DNA from: Paraburkholderia unamae
GTDB taxonomy: Bacteria; Pseudomonadota; Gammaproteobacteria; Burkholderiales; Burkholderiaceae
Assembly (NCBI RefSeq): GCF_003268775.1
Contig: NZ_QLSU01000040.1
Coordinates: 1 to 64,000, forward strand
Direction: 5' to 3'
Length of the DNA: 64,000 nucleotides
Position numbers and translations under genes: made by a program. Of the stretch, positions 16,085 to 25,703 are shown in pieces. The number at the start of each line of letters is the position of its first letter. Within the stretch, counting starts at the first letter, position 1. The notes below the pieces were generated by a model. The model was not told where the DNA came from and ran no database searches. It was given only the letters and a program-made list of their open reading frames with translations.

Positions 16085-17575
16085 ATGGACCAGTTCGATC
16101 CCGCCGCAGCCGCTGCCAGCATCGCTGAAAGAAGCGGCCATTTCATTGGCGGCGAGTATGTTGCCGGGGGCGCGGCGCGCATCGAGGTCGCGCGGCCGTC
16201 GGACGGCGTGGTCTATGCCTCGGTGCCGCTCGGCGATGCGCAACTGGTGGAGCGCGCCGTCGAGAACGCAAGGCGCGCGTTTCGCGAGAGCGGCTGGGCG
16301 CGCATGGCGCCGCGCGAGCGCGCCCGCATCCTGCGCCGCTTCGCGGACCTGATCGCCGCCGACACCGCCACGCTCGCGCCGCTCGAAGCGCTCGGCTCGA
16401 CGCGTCCCGTGCGCGACGTGTGCGCGTGGGACGTGCCGTTCACGGCGGAAGGCATCCGCTTCTATGCCGAGTTCGCCGACAAGGTCGGCGGCGAGGTCGT
16501 GGCCACCGACCACGATCACCTGGGCATGACGATCGCCGAGCCTTATGGCGTGGTTGGTGCGATCGCGCCGTGGAATTTCCCGCTTGTGATGGCCTCGTGG
16601 AAGATCGGCCCGGCGCTCGCGGCGGGCAATGCGGTGGTGCTCAAGCCTTCGGAAATGACGCCGTTCTCCGTGCTGCGCCTGGCCGAACTCGCGATCGAGG
16701 CGGGCATTCCGCCTGGCATCTTCAACGTCGTGCAAGGCGACGGCGTGACGACGGGCGATGCGCTCGTGCGCCATCCGGATGTCGCGAAGGTCACGTTCAC
16801 GGGCTCGACGCGCGCGGGCGCCGCGATCATGGCGGCCTGCGCGCAAAGCGGCACGAAGCCGCTCACGCTGGAGCTGGGCGGCAAGAGCCCGCAACTCGTG
16901 TTCGCCGACGCGCCGAAGCTCGATGAAGTCGCTCGCCGCATCGCCGGTGCGATTGCCGGCAACGCGGGGCAAGTGTGCGTGGCCGGCTCGCGGCTGCTGG
17001 TCGAGCGCGGCGTCGCGGACCAACTGGTGTCGCGCATCGAGCAGTCGTTCGCGACCCTGCGCGCCGGGGCGACATGGGCTTCGGGCACGACGCTGCCGCC
17101 CATCATTTCGCAGGCGCAGGCGGCGCGCATCGAAGCCATTGTCGAGCGCAGCGTGGCAGAAGGCGCCACGCTATCGTGCGGCGGCCGCCGCGCGGACGCG
17201 CCCGTGCCCGGCGCGTTCTATCTGCCCACCATCCTCACGGGCGTCACGCCGCACACCGAGGCCGTGCGCGCCGAGGTGTTCGGCCCCGTGCTCACGGTGC
17301 AAACCTTCGAGACGGAGGAGGAAGCGCTCGCGCTCGCCTCGCATCCCGAATACGGCCTCGCGGCGGGCGTGCATACGGCGGACATCGGCCGCGCGCTGCG
17401 CCTCGTGCGCGCGCTGGAGGCGGGCACCGTGTGGGTGAACCGCTACGGGCGCAGCAACGACTTCATGATCCCCACGGGCGGATACAAGCGCTCGGGCATG
17501 GGCAAGGATCTCGGCCGCCAGGGCTATGAAGCGCACCTGCGCTTCAAGAGCGTGCTGATCGATACGCGGACCTGA
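16085..17575 (+). CDS. Aldehyde dehydrogenase, PuuC/BetB-like
   Basis: This NAD(P)-dependent aldehyde dehydrogenase has 496 aa. Marks are GVVGAIAPWNFPLVMASWKIGPALAAGNAVVLKPSE (in segments), FTGSTRAG, the general-base Glu in LELGGKSPQ (about residue 267) and the nucleophilic Cys in NAGQVCVAG (about residue 300). The ATG at 16085 follows AGGGAAG. Best relatives by pattern are gamma-glutamyl-gamma-aminobutyraldehyde and betaine aldehyde dehydrogenases. Position upstream of a PuuB-like amine oxidase fits oxidation of the aminoaldehyde that oxidase releases. The actual aldehyde is inferred. Confidence 0.88.
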   Translation: MDQFDPAAAAASIAERSGHFIGGEYVAGGAARIEVARPSDGVVYASVPLGDAQLVERAVENARRAFRESGWARMAPRERARILRRFADLIAADTATLAPLEALGSTRPVRDVCAWDVPFTAEGIRFYAEFADKVGGEVVATDHDHLGMTIAEPYGVVGAIAPWNFPLVMASWKIGPALAAGNAVVLKPSEMTPFSVLRLAELAIEAGIPPGIFNVVQGDGVTTGDALVRHPDVAKVTFTGSTRAGAAIMAACAQSGTKPLTLELGGKSPQLVFADAPKLDEVARRIAGAIAGNAGQVCVAGSRLLVERGVADQLVSRIEQSFATLRAGATWASGTTLPPIISQAQAARIEAIVERSVAEGATLSCGGRRADAPVPGAFYLPTILTGVTPHTEAVRAEVFGPVLTVQTFETEEEALALASHPEYGLAAGVHTADIGRALRLVRALEAGTVWVNRYGRSNDFMIPTGGYKRSGMGKDLGRQGYEAHLRFKSVLIDTRT

Positions 17576-17651
17576 CGACATGCCGACTGCAATGCTGACA
17601 AATCGCATGGGAAAACGCACGGCCATGCCGTTATCGCGCGCTCGATGGCGC

Positions 17652-17673
17652 CGCCGCAGAATCTGCTGCGGCG
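17652..17673. repeat. Inverted repeat between aldehyde dehydrogenase and HAD genes
   Basis: A perfect 8-bp repeat (CGCCGCAG / CTGCGGCG, 6-nt loop) sits in the 250-bp gap 17576-17825. The rest of the gap, AT-richer near 17730-17770, probably carries the promoter of the next gene. No gene is seen in it. Confidence 0.3.
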
Positions 17674-17825
17674 AGCCCTCCAAACGCGTGATTTATACCG
17701 CGCAGGCCCCACGATTCGACGCCAACCCCCAATTTTGTGCTGTTTAAATTTTCCACAGGGACGTACTTCCTCCTGTTTTCGCCACTGAGCCCGCAGCGGG
17801 TTCATCACACGAAAGGATTGCCATC

Positions 17826-18494
17826 ATGATCGATTTCGAGCCGAAGTACATCACGTTCGACTGCTACGGCACGCTGACGAAGTTCCGCATGGCCGACATG
17901 GCGCGCGAGATGTACGGCGAGCGCCTCAAGGGCGCGGAACTCGAGAAGTTCGTTGCGTTCTTCGCGGGTTATCGCCGCGACGAAGTGCTCGGCGCATGGA
18001 AGCCGTACCGCGACGTGGTCGTCAATGCGGTGCGCCGCACCTGCAAGCGCATGAACGTCGAGTTCATCGAGTCGGAAGCCGAAAAGTTCTACACCGCCGT
18101 GCCGACCTGGGGCCCGCACCCGGACGTGCCCGAAGGCCTCTCGCGTCTCGCGAAGAAGTACAAGCTCGTGATTCTCTCGAACGCGTCGGACGACCAGATC
18201 CAGAGCAACGTGGACAAACTCGGCGCGCCGTTCCACCGCGTGTTCACGGCGCAGCAGGCGCAGTCGTACAAGCCGCGCATGCAGGGCTTCGAGTACATGT
18301 TCGACCAGTTGAACTGCAACCCCGGCGACGTGCTGCACGTCTCGTCGAGCCTGCGCTACGACCTCATGACGGCGCACGACCTGGGCATCAAGCACAAGGC
18401 GTTCGTCAAGCGCGGCCACGAGCCGGGCACGCCGTACTACGAGTACTACGAAGTCGACACGATCGGCGACCTCGCCACGCAACTGGGTCTCTGA
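17826..18494 (+). CDS. HAD-superfamily hydrolase, haloacid dehalogenase type II-like
   Basis: This 222-aa protein has a Rossmann-like core with a helical cap. The nucleophile Asp12 is in ITFDCYGTL, motif II is ILSNASDD and the motif III Lys is in SYKPRM. The usual L-2-haloacid dehalogenase signature SSNxWD is altered to VSSSLRYD, losing the conserved Asn, so true dehalogenation is doubtful. A phosphatase or another hydrolase role is possible. AAAGGA precedes the ATG. It is the first of a tight run leading into the amine oxidase (25-bp gap). HAD type II proteins occur in other amine and opine clusters, but I know of no settled function there. Confidence 0.82.
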   Translation: MIDFEPKYITFDCYGTLTKFRMADMAREMYGERLKGAELEKFVAFFAGYRRDEVLGAWKPYRDVVVNAVRRTCKRMNVEFIESEAEKFYTAVPTWGPHPDVPEGLSRLAKKYKLVILSNASDDQIQSNVDKLGAPFHRVFTAQQAQSYKPRMQGFEYMFDQLNCNPGDVLHVSSSLRYDLMTAHDLGIKHKAFVKRGHEPGTPYYEYYEVDTIGDLATQLGL

Positions 18495-18519
18495 TAACCG
18501 ATCACGCCAAGGCCGCCCG

Positions 18520-19794
18520 ATGAAGCTCGATTCCTACTGGCTGGATACCGCCCCCGGCGGCCTGCTCGCAAGCGAGGGGCCGGTGGAGGGCCGCGTGGAC
18601 GTCGCCGTGGTCGGCGGCGGTTTCACGGGGCTTTCCGCGGCGCTCGCCTTCGGCCACCGCGGCGCGAGCGTCGCGGTGCTCGACGCGGGCCGCATGGGCG
18701 GCGGCGCTTCGGGGCGCAACGGTGGCCAGTGCAACACGGGCGTGGCGCAGGACTATGCGGCGCTGCGCGCGCAACTGGGCGTGGAGCGCGCGCAAGGCTG
18801 CTACCGCGCGTATGCGGCGGCGGTCGAGACCGTCGAGCGGTTGATACGCGAAGAGGGCATCGACTGCGACTACCTCGCCTCGGGCAAGCTCAAGCTCGCT
18901 GCGAAGCCGCATCACCTGGCGCATATCGAACGCACGGCCGAACTGATTCGCCGCGAGGTCGATCCCGACATCGAGGTCCTGGGCCGCGAGCAGATTCGCA
19001 GCGAAGTGGATTCGGACAGCTTCTACGGCGGCCTGCTCCAGAAGCATGGCGGCCAGATGCACATGGGCCGCTTCGCGGTGGGGCTCGCAAACGCCGCCGT
19101 GCGGCGCGGCGCGCGGCTCTACGAGCATGCGGCCGTGACGTCCATCGCGAAGGAAGGCGGTGGCTACCGCGTGGAATCGTCGCGCGGCACGTTGCGCGCG
19201 CAACAGGTTCTGATCGCGACGGGGCCTTCGCGGCACGGCCCGTTCGCGTGGTACCGGCGGCGTCTCGCGCCGGTCGGCTCGTTCATCGTCGTGACCGAGC
19301 CGCTGCCGCCCGCGCAGCTCACGCGCCTTTTGCCCAACCGCCGCTCGTACACGACGAGCCGCCTCATGCACAACTATTTCCGCGTGACGCCGGATTCGCG
19401 CCTGCTGTTCGGCGGCCGTGCACGCTTCACCGCCTCCGAGCAGCCGTCCGATGCAAAGAGCGGCCGCATTCTTCAGCGCAATCTCGCGCAGCTCTTTCCG
19501 GCGCTCGCGAACGTGCGCATCGATTACTGCTGGGGCGGGCTCGTCGACATCACGGCGGACCGCCTGCCGCGCGCGGGCCAGCACGAAGGCGTGTGGTTCT
19601 CCATGGGCTACAGCGGCCACGGCACGCAGATGTCCACGCACATGGGCCAGGTGATGGCCGAGGTGATGAGCGGCAACGCTGCGGCGAACCCGTGGCGCGA
19701 TTTCACGTGGCCCGCCATTCCCGGCCACACGGGCAAACCGTGGTTTTTGCCGCTCGTCGGCGCGTACTACCAGATCAAAGACGCTTTTTACTGA
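18520..19794 (+). CDS. FAD-dependent amine oxidase, DAO family (PuuB-like)
   Basis: This flavoprotein oxidase or dehydrogenase has 424 aa. The dinucleotide-binding motif is VAVVGGGFTGLSAALAFGHRG (residues 28-48, quoted here to show GxGxxG). It is followed by GGGASGRNGGQCNTG, a pattern shared with gamma-glutamylputrescine oxidase, and the C-terminal FAD segment GVWFSMGYSGHGTQMSTHMG. It would oxidise a secondary or N-substituted amine to an aldehyde plus ammonia or an amino acid, giving H2O2 or passing electrons on. Neighbours are an aldehyde dehydrogenase upstream and a peptide-type ABC importer downstream. Confidence 0.87.
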   Translation: MKLDSYWLDTAPGGLLASEGPVEGRVDVAVVGGGFTGLSAALAFGHRGASVAVLDAGRMGGGASGRNGGQCNTGVAQDYAALRAQLGVERAQGCYRAYAAAVETVERLIREEGIDCDYLASGKLKLAAKPHHLAHIERTAELIRREVDPDIEVLGREQIRSEVDSDSFYGGLLQKHGGQMHMGRFAVGLANAAVRRGARLYEHAAVTSIAKEGGGYRVESSRGTLRAQQVLIATGPSRHGPFAWYRRRLAPVGSFIVVTEPLPPAQLTRLLPNRRSYTTSRLMHNYFRVTPDSRLLFGGRARFTASEQPSDAKSGRILQRNLAQLFPALANVRIDYCWGGLVDITADRLPRAGQHEGVWFSMGYSGHGTQMSTHMGQVMAEVMSGNAAANPWRDFTWPAIPGHTGKPWFLPLVGAYYQIKDAFY

Positions 19795-19878
19795 CCCTGC
19801 TTTTTCACCTGCTTTTCCATAACACACAGCCTCGATACGTCGGGCTGCGGCCCCCCACATCAGACGCGGAGAAGTTTC

Positions 19879-21495
19879 ATGAGCATCGACAAATCGCCTG
19901 AAGACATCGCCCACGCGGGCGTGCGGCTCGAGGAATTGACGAAGCGCGGCGCCTCGCGCCGCGACCTCCTTCGCGCGATGGTCGCGGGGGGCATGATGTC
20001 GATGACGGGCGCGGGCCTCCTCACCGCGAGCGGCGCCGCCTTCGCGCAGGAAAAGCCGAAGCAGGGCGGCAAGATCCGCGTGGCGACGCAGTCCTCGTCG
20101 GCCTCCGACACGCTCGATCCCGCGAAGGAGTCGGTGTCCACCGACTATGTGCGCGCCTACATGGTGTACAACGGGCTGACGGAGTACGACGCGCACCTCG
20201 GCGCGCAGATGGCGCTGGCGCAGTCGCTCGAAACGAAGGACGCGACGGTGTGGGTCGTGAAGCTGCGCAGCGGTGTGCAGTTCCACGACGGCAAGACGCT
20301 CGCGCCCGCCGACGTGGTCTACTCGCTCATGCGCCACAAGGACCCCGCGGTGGCCTCGAAGGTCAAGACGCTCGCCGACCAGTTCCAGGACGTGAAGGCC
20401 ACGGGTCCGAACGAAGTGACGATCACGCTCACGGGGGCGAACGCCGACCTGCCCGTGATCCTCGCCGACTCGCACTTCATGATCATCAAGGACGGCACGA
20501 CCGACTTCAAGACGGCCGTGGGCACCGGCCCGTTCAAGCTCAAGGACTTCTCGCCGGGCGTGCGCACGGTGGTCGTGCGCAACGAGCGCTACTGGAAGCC
20601 GGGCCTGCCGCATCTGGACGAGATCGAACTGGTCGGCATCGGCGACGAATCGGCGCGCGTGAACGCGCTGCTCTCGGGCGACGTGCAGCTCATCAACCAG
20701 GTGAGCCCGCGCTCGACCTCGCGCATCAAGGGCACGCAGGGCTTCGCCGTGAAGGAAACGAAGACGGGCCAGTACACCGACCTCATCATGCGCGACGAAG
20801 GCGGCATCACGGGCAACGCCGATTTCCGCCGCGGCATGATGCACCTGTTCGACCGCGAGCAGATCCGCAACGCCGTGTTCCTCGGCTACGGCGCGATCGG
20901 CAACGACCAGCCGATCGACCCGACCAATAAATACTATTTCGCAGGGTTGCCCGAGCGCACCTACGATCCGCAGAAGGCGAAGTTCTACTTCCAGAAGGCG
21001 AAACTCGGCAGCACGCCGCTACAGATCTACGCGTCCCCGGCGGCGGACGGCTCGGTCGAAATGGCGATGCTGCTCCAGCAGGTCGCCCCGCAGGCGGGCC
21101 TGAACCTCCAGGTGGTGCGCACGCCGGGCGACGGCTACTGGTCGAACCACTGGATGAAGCACCCGCTGACCTTCGGCAACATCAACGCGCGCCCGAGCGC
21201 CGACGTGATCTTCACGCAGTTCTTCAAGTCGGACGCGCCGTGGAACGAGGCGAACTGGAAGGACCCGAAGTTCGACCAGATGCTGCTGGCCGCGCGCGGC
21301 GAACCCGACGACGCCAAGCGCAAGAAGATCTACGGCGACATGCAGGTGCTCGTGCACAGCGACGGCGGCATCGGCATTCCGCTGTTCCTGAGCTCGCTCG
21401 ACGCGCACACCACGAAGCTCAAGGGCCTCGGCTCGATTCCGATTGCGGGCCTCATGGGCTTCAAGTTCGCCGAGAACGTCTGGCTCGAAGCGTGA
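19879..21495 (+). CDS. ABC transporter substrate-binding protein, peptide/opine family (SBP_bac_5)
   Basis: This periplasmic binding protein has 538 aa. It carries a twin-arginine type leader, SRRDLLRAMVAGG, followed by a hydrophobic stretch and a cut near ASGAAFAQ. The mature part has the DppA/OppA pattern: IRVATQSSSASDTLDPAKES, then VKLRSGVQFHDGKTLAPADVVYS and FRRGMMHLFDREQIRNAVF. GGAG precedes the ATG. Family members bind dipeptides, opines, nickel chelates or amine conjugates. With the surrounding oxidases an opine- or N-acylamine-like ligand is likelier than a peptide. Confidence 0.92.
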   Translation: MSIDKSPEDIAHAGVRLEELTKRGASRRDLLRAMVAGGMMSMTGAGLLTASGAAFAQEKPKQGGKIRVATQSSSASDTLDPAKESVSTDYVRAYMVYNGLTEYDAHLGAQMALAQSLETKDATVWVVKLRSGVQFHDGKTLAPADVVYSLMRHKDPAVASKVKTLADQFQDVKATGPNEVTITLTGANADLPVILADSHFMIIKDGTTDFKTAVGTGPFKLKDFSPGVRTVVVRNERYWKPGLPHLDEIELVGIGDESARVNALLSGDVQLINQVSPRSTSRIKGTQGFAVKETKTGQYTDLIMRDEGGITGNADFRRGMMHLFDREQIRNAVFLGYGAIGNDQPIDPTNKYYFAGLPERTYDPQKAKFYFQKAKLGSTPLQIYASPAADGSVEMAMLLQQVAPQAGLNLQVVRTPGDGYWSNHWMKHPLTFGNINARPSADVIFTQFFKSDAPWNEANWKDPKFDQMLLAARGEPDDAKRKKIYGDMQVLVHSDGGIGIPLFLSSLDAHTTKLKGLGSIPIAGLMGFKFAENVWLEA

Positions 21496-21596
21496 TTGAA
21501 GCGTGATGGATGCTTGATGATTGCGGCCGGGCGCGCCTGAGTTGGCAAGTTCGGCCACCGATTTCCCGCTTCACCAGGATGAGGAGGCGACACCCG

Positions 21597-22553
21597 ATGA
21601 AAGCTCACGCGCAACGACTCATTGCCGCGCGTCTCGGTCTCGCGCTGCTCACGTTGCTGATCGTCTCGGCAATCGTGTTCGGCCTCACGGGCCTCTTGCC
21701 CGGCGACGCCGCGCAGCAGGCGCTCGGCCAGGCGGCCACGCCCGAGCAGGTGGCCGCGCTGCGTCACCAGTTCGGCCTCGACCAGCCCGCGCTCACGCGC
21801 TACCTGCACTGGCTCCTGCATGCCGCGACGGGCAACTTCGGCACGTCGGTGTCGAATAATCAGCCGGTGAGCGAATTGATCGCCACGCGCCTGCCCAACT
21901 CGCTCGTGCTGGCGGGGCTCACCACGCTTGTTTCGGTGCCGCTCGCGCTCGCCATCGGCATCTTTTCCGCCGTGTTCCGCGGCTCGCTGCTCGATCGCGC
22001 GCTCAACGTCCTCACGCTTTCCGCCGTGGCCGTGCCCGAGTTCCTCGTCGCCACCATCGCCGTGCTGATCTTCGCGGTGAAGCTGCGCTGGCTGCCCGCG
22101 CTCTCGTACCTCTCGGAGGTGGATTCGTTCGGCACGCTGCTGCGCATCTACGCCATGCCGGTCATGACGCTGTGCTGCGTGATCGTCGCGCAGATGGCGC
22201 GCATGACGCGCGCGGCCGTGCTCGACCAGCTCGGTGCGCCGTATGTGGAAATGGCGCGCCTGAAGGGCGCGTCGCCCGCCCGCATCGTGCTGCGCCATGT
22301 GCTGCCCAACACGATCGGCCCAATCGCCAACGCCGTCGCGCTGAGCCTCTCTTACCTCTTTGGCGGCGTGGTGATCGTGGAGTCGATCTTCAACTATCCG
22401 GGCCTCGCGAGCCTCATGGTCGACGCCGTGACGAACCGCGACCTGCCGCTCGTGCAGGGCTGCGTGATGGTGTTCTGCGCCGCGTATCTGGTGCTCGTGC
22501 TGATCGCGGACCTGTGTCAAATCGTATCCAACCCGAGGCTGCGTCAACGATGA
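21597..22553 (+). CDS. ABC transporter permease, DppB type
   Basis: This inner-membrane permease has 318 aa and about six membrane segments. The typical DppB N terminus is RLGLALLTLLIVSAIVFGL followed by LPGDAAQQALG. The EAA-type coupling loop is EMARLKGASPARIVLRHVLP. The ATG at 21597 has GAGGAGG upstream. The stop overlaps the next permease start (ATGA). Confidence 0.92.
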   Translation: MKAHAQRLIAARLGLALLTLLIVSAIVFGLTGLLPGDAAQQALGQAATPEQVAALRHQFGLDQPALTRYLHWLLHAATGNFGTSVSNNQPVSELIATRLPNSLVLAGLTTLVSVPLALAIGIFSAVFRGSLLDRALNVLTLSAVAVPEFLVATIAVLIFAVKLRWLPALSYLSEVDSFGTLLRIYAMPVMTLCCVIVAQMARMTRAAVLDQLGAPYVEMARLKGASPARIVLRHVLPNTIGPIANAVALSLSYLFGGVVIVESIFNYPGLASLMVDAVTNRDLPLVQGCVMVFCAAYLVLVLIADLCQIVSNPRLRQR

Positions 22554-23506
22554 ACCGACCCGCCACATCTCACGCCACGACCGTGCTCTACGCAACCAGC
22601 GAGAGCGAGGAACGGCCCGCCGCCGAAGCCGCGAAGGAAGCGCCGAACGACATTCCCACGCCGCCGCGCTCGCCGCTGCGCCGTCTCGCCGGCCGCCTTT
22701 CGGTGCTCGGCCTGATCGGTCTTGCGATTGTCGTGTTCTGGCTCGGCGTGGCCTTCATCGGGCCGCTCGTCGCGCCCTACAAGGGCGGCGCGATCACCTC
22801 CACGGAAATCTTCGGCTCGTACAGCGCGGCGCATCTGCTCGGCACCGATTTCCTCGGCCGCGACATGCTGAGCCGCGTGCTCTACGGCACGCAGTACACC
22901 GTGGGCCTCGCGCTCGCCGCCACGCTGCTCGCAAGCGGCATCGGCATATTCTTCGGACTGCTTGCCGCTGTCGCGCCGCGCTGGATCGACGAGGTGTTGA
23001 GCCGCATTTTCGACGCGCTGATCTCCATTCCGAGCAAGGTGCTCGCGCTCGTGGTGATCGCGGCGTTCGGCTCCTCGGTGCCGATGCTGATTACGGTGGC
23101 GGCGCTCGCCTATATTCCGGGCGCGTTCCGCATTTCGCGCTCGCTCGCCGTGAATCTGATGACGCTCGAATACGTGCAGGTCGCCAGAGCCCGCGGCGAA
23201 GGGCTGTTCTACATTGCCCGCGTGGAAGTGCTGCCGAACATGATCCACCCCATGCTTGCCGACTTCGGCCTGCGCTTCGTGTTCATCGTGCTGCTGCTGA
23301 GCGGCCTGTCGTTCCTGGGTCTGGGCGTCCAGCCGCCGGATGCGGACTGGGGCTCGCTCGTGCGCGAGAACATCGGCGGCCTCGCGGAAGGCGCGCCCGC
23401 TGTGCTGATGCCGGCCGTGGCCATCGCGACGCTCACGGTCGGCGTGAACCTGCTCATCGACAGCCTGCGTCGCCACGGCGGCCGCGCGCATGGAGGCGGA
23501 AAATGA
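22550..23506 (+). CDS. ABC transporter permease, DppC type
   Basis: This second permease subunit has 318 aa. It has a long cytoplasmic N-terminal tail (about 45 residues), then about six membrane segments. LLGTDFLGRDMLSRVLYGTQ is the DppC/OppC signature, and QVARARGEGLFYIARVEVLPN is the coupling loop. Overlaps by ATGA at its start and by 4 bp with the ATPase at its end show tight translational coupling. Confidence 0.92.
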   Translation: MNRPATSHATTVLYATSESEERPAAEAAKEAPNDIPTPPRSPLRRLAGRLSVLGLIGLAIVVFWLGVAFIGPLVAPYKGGAITSTEIFGSYSAAHLLGTDFLGRDMLSRVLYGTQYTVGLALAATLLASGIGIFFGLLAAVAPRWIDEVLSRIFDALISIPSKVLALVVIAAFGSSVPMLITVAALAYIPGAFRISRSLAVNLMTLEYVQVARARGEGLFYIARVEVLPNMIHPMLADFGLRFVFIVLLLSGLSFLGLGVQPPDADWGSLVRENIGGLAEGAPAVLMPAVAIATLTVGVNLLIDSLRRHGGRAHGGGK

Positions 23507-25386
23507 ACATGATCGAAGTGACGGACCTGCGCGTGGTCGCGGGCGCGGCGCCCGATCCGGTCGTCGAGATCGTCAAGGGCGTCGACTTCACCGTGAAGAA
23601 GGGCGAAGTGCTCGCGCTGATCGGCGAGTCGGGCTCGGGCAAGACCACCATCGCGCTCTCGCTGCTCGGCCATGCGCGCGACGGTTGCGCCATTGCGGGC
23701 GGCAGCGTGAAGATCGGCGGCACCGACGTGCTCGCGCTTGACGAACGCGGCCGCCGCGCGTTGCGCGCGCGCACCGTGGCCTATGTCGCGCAGAGCGCCT
23801 CGGCGGGCTTCAACCCCGCGCGCACGATCATGGACCAGGTGACCGAGCCCGCGCTGCTGCACAAGCTCATGTCGCCCGCGGCGGCGCGCGAGAAGGCGGT
23901 GAGCCTGTTCCGCGCGCTCGCGCTGCCCGCGCCGGAGACGATCGGCGCGCGCTATCCGCACCAGGTGTCGGGCGGCCAGTTGCAGCGCCTCATGGCCGCG
24001 ATGGCGCTCATCACCGACCCCGCCGTGGTCGTGTTCGACGAACCTACCACGGCGCTCGACGTGACCACGCAGATCGAAGTGCTGGCGGCCTTCCGCAAGG
24101 TCGTGCGCGAACTGGGCACGACAGCCGTGTACGTGTCGCACGATCTCGCGGTGGTCGCGCAGATGGCCGATCGTATCGTCGTCCTGAACAATGGCACGGT
24201 GCGCGAGAACGGCACGACGCTCCAGGTGCTCGACGCGCCTGAGGACGACTACACGCGCGCGCTGCTGGCGGCGCGCCGCCACCCCGACCCCGGTCCGCCC
24301 GCCGCGCCCCCGGCCGCCGAAGTGCCGCTGCTCGAAGTGCGCAACCTGATCGCGGGCTACGGCCGCGTGGATGCGAACGGCGTGCCCGCCGCGCGCGTGC
24401 TGGAGGACGTGAGCCTGCGCATTGCGCGCGGCAGCGCGCTGGGCGTGATCGGCGAATCGGGTTCGGGCAAGACGACGCTCGCGCGCGTGGTGGCGGGGCT
24501 CGTGGAACGCGCGCGCGGCGAAGTGCTGCTCGACGGCGTGCCGCTGCCCGCCACGCTATCGGCGCGCACGCCCGACCAGTACCGCCGCATCCAGATCGTG
24601 TTCCAGAACGCCGACACGGCGCTCAACCCGAGCCGCACGATCGCCGACATCCTCGCGCGGCCCATGTGCTTCTATCACGGCCTGCGCGGCGCGGCGGCGA
24701 AAAAGCGCATGCTCGAACTGCTCGATCTCGTGAAGCTGCCCGCCTCGATTGCGAAGCGTCAGCCGGGCGGTCTCTCGGGCGGCCAGAAGCAGCGCGTGAA
24801 CCTGGCCCGCGCACTCGCGGCGGAACCGGCGTTGATTCTGTGCGACGAGGTGACGTCCGCGCTCGACACCGTGGTCGGCGCGGCGATTCTCGACCTGCTC
24901 GGCGAATTGCGCCGCGAGCTGGGCATCTCGTACATGTTCATCAGCCACGATATTTCCACGGTGCGCGCGATTTGCGACGACGTGGTCGTGCTGTACGGCG
25001 GCCAGTGCGTCGAGGCGGGCCAGCGCGACGTGCTGGAGGCGCCGCCTTATCACCCCTACACGGGCCTGCTGGTCGATTCGGTTCCGGCGTTGCAGCCGGG
25101 CTGGCTCGACGCGCGGCGCGCCGTGGCGGGCGCGGCGCTGCCGCCGCTCGGGGCGTCGGCCGAGGTGCGCGAGCTGTGCGCGTTTCGCGCGCGTTGCCCC
25201 GTGCGTATCGATGGCGCGTGCAACGTGAGCGCGCCCGCGATGAAGCGCCTGCCGGGCGGTGCGCAGATTCTTTGCCATCACACGACGGCGGAACTGGAGC
25301 GCTTGCAGACGGCACAGGCTGCTCAGGTCGCTCAGGTCGCGCAAGCCACTCAATCGACTCAATCGACGAAGAGGGCCGCCGCATGA
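23503..25386 (+). CDS. Fused ABC transporter ATPase (two nucleotide-binding domains)
   Basis: This 627-aa protein combines the DppD and DppF roles. Domain 1 has Walker A GESGSGKTT (about residue 45), signature SGGQLQRLMAAM and Walker B VVVFDEPTTALD. Domain 2 has Walker A GESGSGKTT (about residue 320), signature SGGQKQRVNLARAL and Walker B LILCDEVTSALD. A Cys-bearing oligopeptide/dipeptide C-terminal region follows (FRARCPVRIDGACN). The extreme C terminus is a low-complexity Gln/Ala/Val/Thr tail of short near-repeats. It should energise the two permeases. Confidence 0.93.
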   Translation: MNMIEVTDLRVVAGAAPDPVVEIVKGVDFTVKKGEVLALIGESGSGKTTIALSLLGHARDGCAIAGGSVKIGGTDVLALDERGRRALRARTVAYVAQSASAGFNPARTIMDQVTEPALLHKLMSPAAAREKAVSLFRALALPAPETIGARYPHQVSGGQLQRLMAAMALITDPAVVVFDEPTTALDVTTQIEVLAAFRKVVRELGTTAVYVSHDLAVVAQMADRIVVLNNGTVRENGTTLQVLDAPEDDYTRALLAARRHPDPGPPAAPPAAEVPLLEVRNLIAGYGRVDANGVPAARVLEDVSLRIARGSALGVIGESGSGKTTLARVVAGLVERARGEVLLDGVPLPATLSARTPDQYRRIQIVFQNADTALNPSRTIADILARPMCFYHGLRGAAAKKRMLELLDLVKLPASIAKRQPGGLSGGQKQRVNLARALAAEPALILCDEVTSALDTVVGAAILDLLGELRRELGISYMFISHDISTVRAICDDVVVLYGGQCVEAGQRDVLEAPPYHPYTGLLVDSVPALQPGWLDARRAVAGAALPPLGASAEVRELCAFRARCPVRIDGACNVSAPAMKRLPGGAQILCHHTTAELERLQTAQAAQVAQVAQATQSTQSTKRAAA

Positions 25387-25703
25387 ACGCGCGCTTCGTG
25401 AGAGTCGCGGAAGCGGGCCGCCCGACCTTCGACATCGAGATCGATGGCCGCGTGGCCCAGGCCGCCGAAGGCGACACGCTGATGGTCGCGCTGCTCGCCA
25501 CCCAGGACGCGCTGCGCGACTGCGAGTTCGACGAAGGGCGGCGCGCCGGTTTCTGCCTGATGGGCGCTTGCCAGGACTGCTGGGTGTGGACCGCGCAGGG
25601 CGAGCGGCTGCGCGCCTGCACGACGCCCGCCGCGCCCGGCATGTCGATCGTCACGCGCAACGCGCTTGCCGGGGAGGGCGTATGGCCGCGCGCGCGCAAC
25701 TGA
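25383..25703 (+). CDS. [2Fe-2S] small subunit of a three-component oxidase (HcnA/OoxA-N-like)
   Basis: This 106-aa ferredoxin-like subunit has the cluster ligands in GFCLMGACQDCWVW plus a later Cys in RACTTPAAPG. The N-terminal strand FDIEIDGRVAQAAEGDTLMVALLA is plant-ferredoxin-like. Such small subunits pair with two FAD subunits in hydrogen cyanide synthase (HcnABC), opine oxidases and D-hydroxyproline dehydrogenase (Lhp). It overlaps both neighbours (4 bp upstream, 22 bp downstream), so the three are co-translated. Confidence 0.87.
   Translation: MNARFVRVAEAGRPTFDIEIDGRVAQAAEGDTLMVALLATQDALRDCEFDEGRRAGFCLMGACQDCWVWTAQGERLRACTTPAAPGMSIVTRNALAGEGVWPRARN

Noticed and set aside
17826..18494. 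Firm L-2-haloacid dehalogenase call
   Set aside because: The conserved Asn of the active-site block is missing and there is no haloacid-related neighbour.
18502..20844. 780-codon minus-strand open frame
   Set aside because: It overlaps the PuuB-like oxidase and the ABC binding protein, both with clear motifs; it is dominated by Arg, His, Ala and Val as expected for an antisense high-GC frame.
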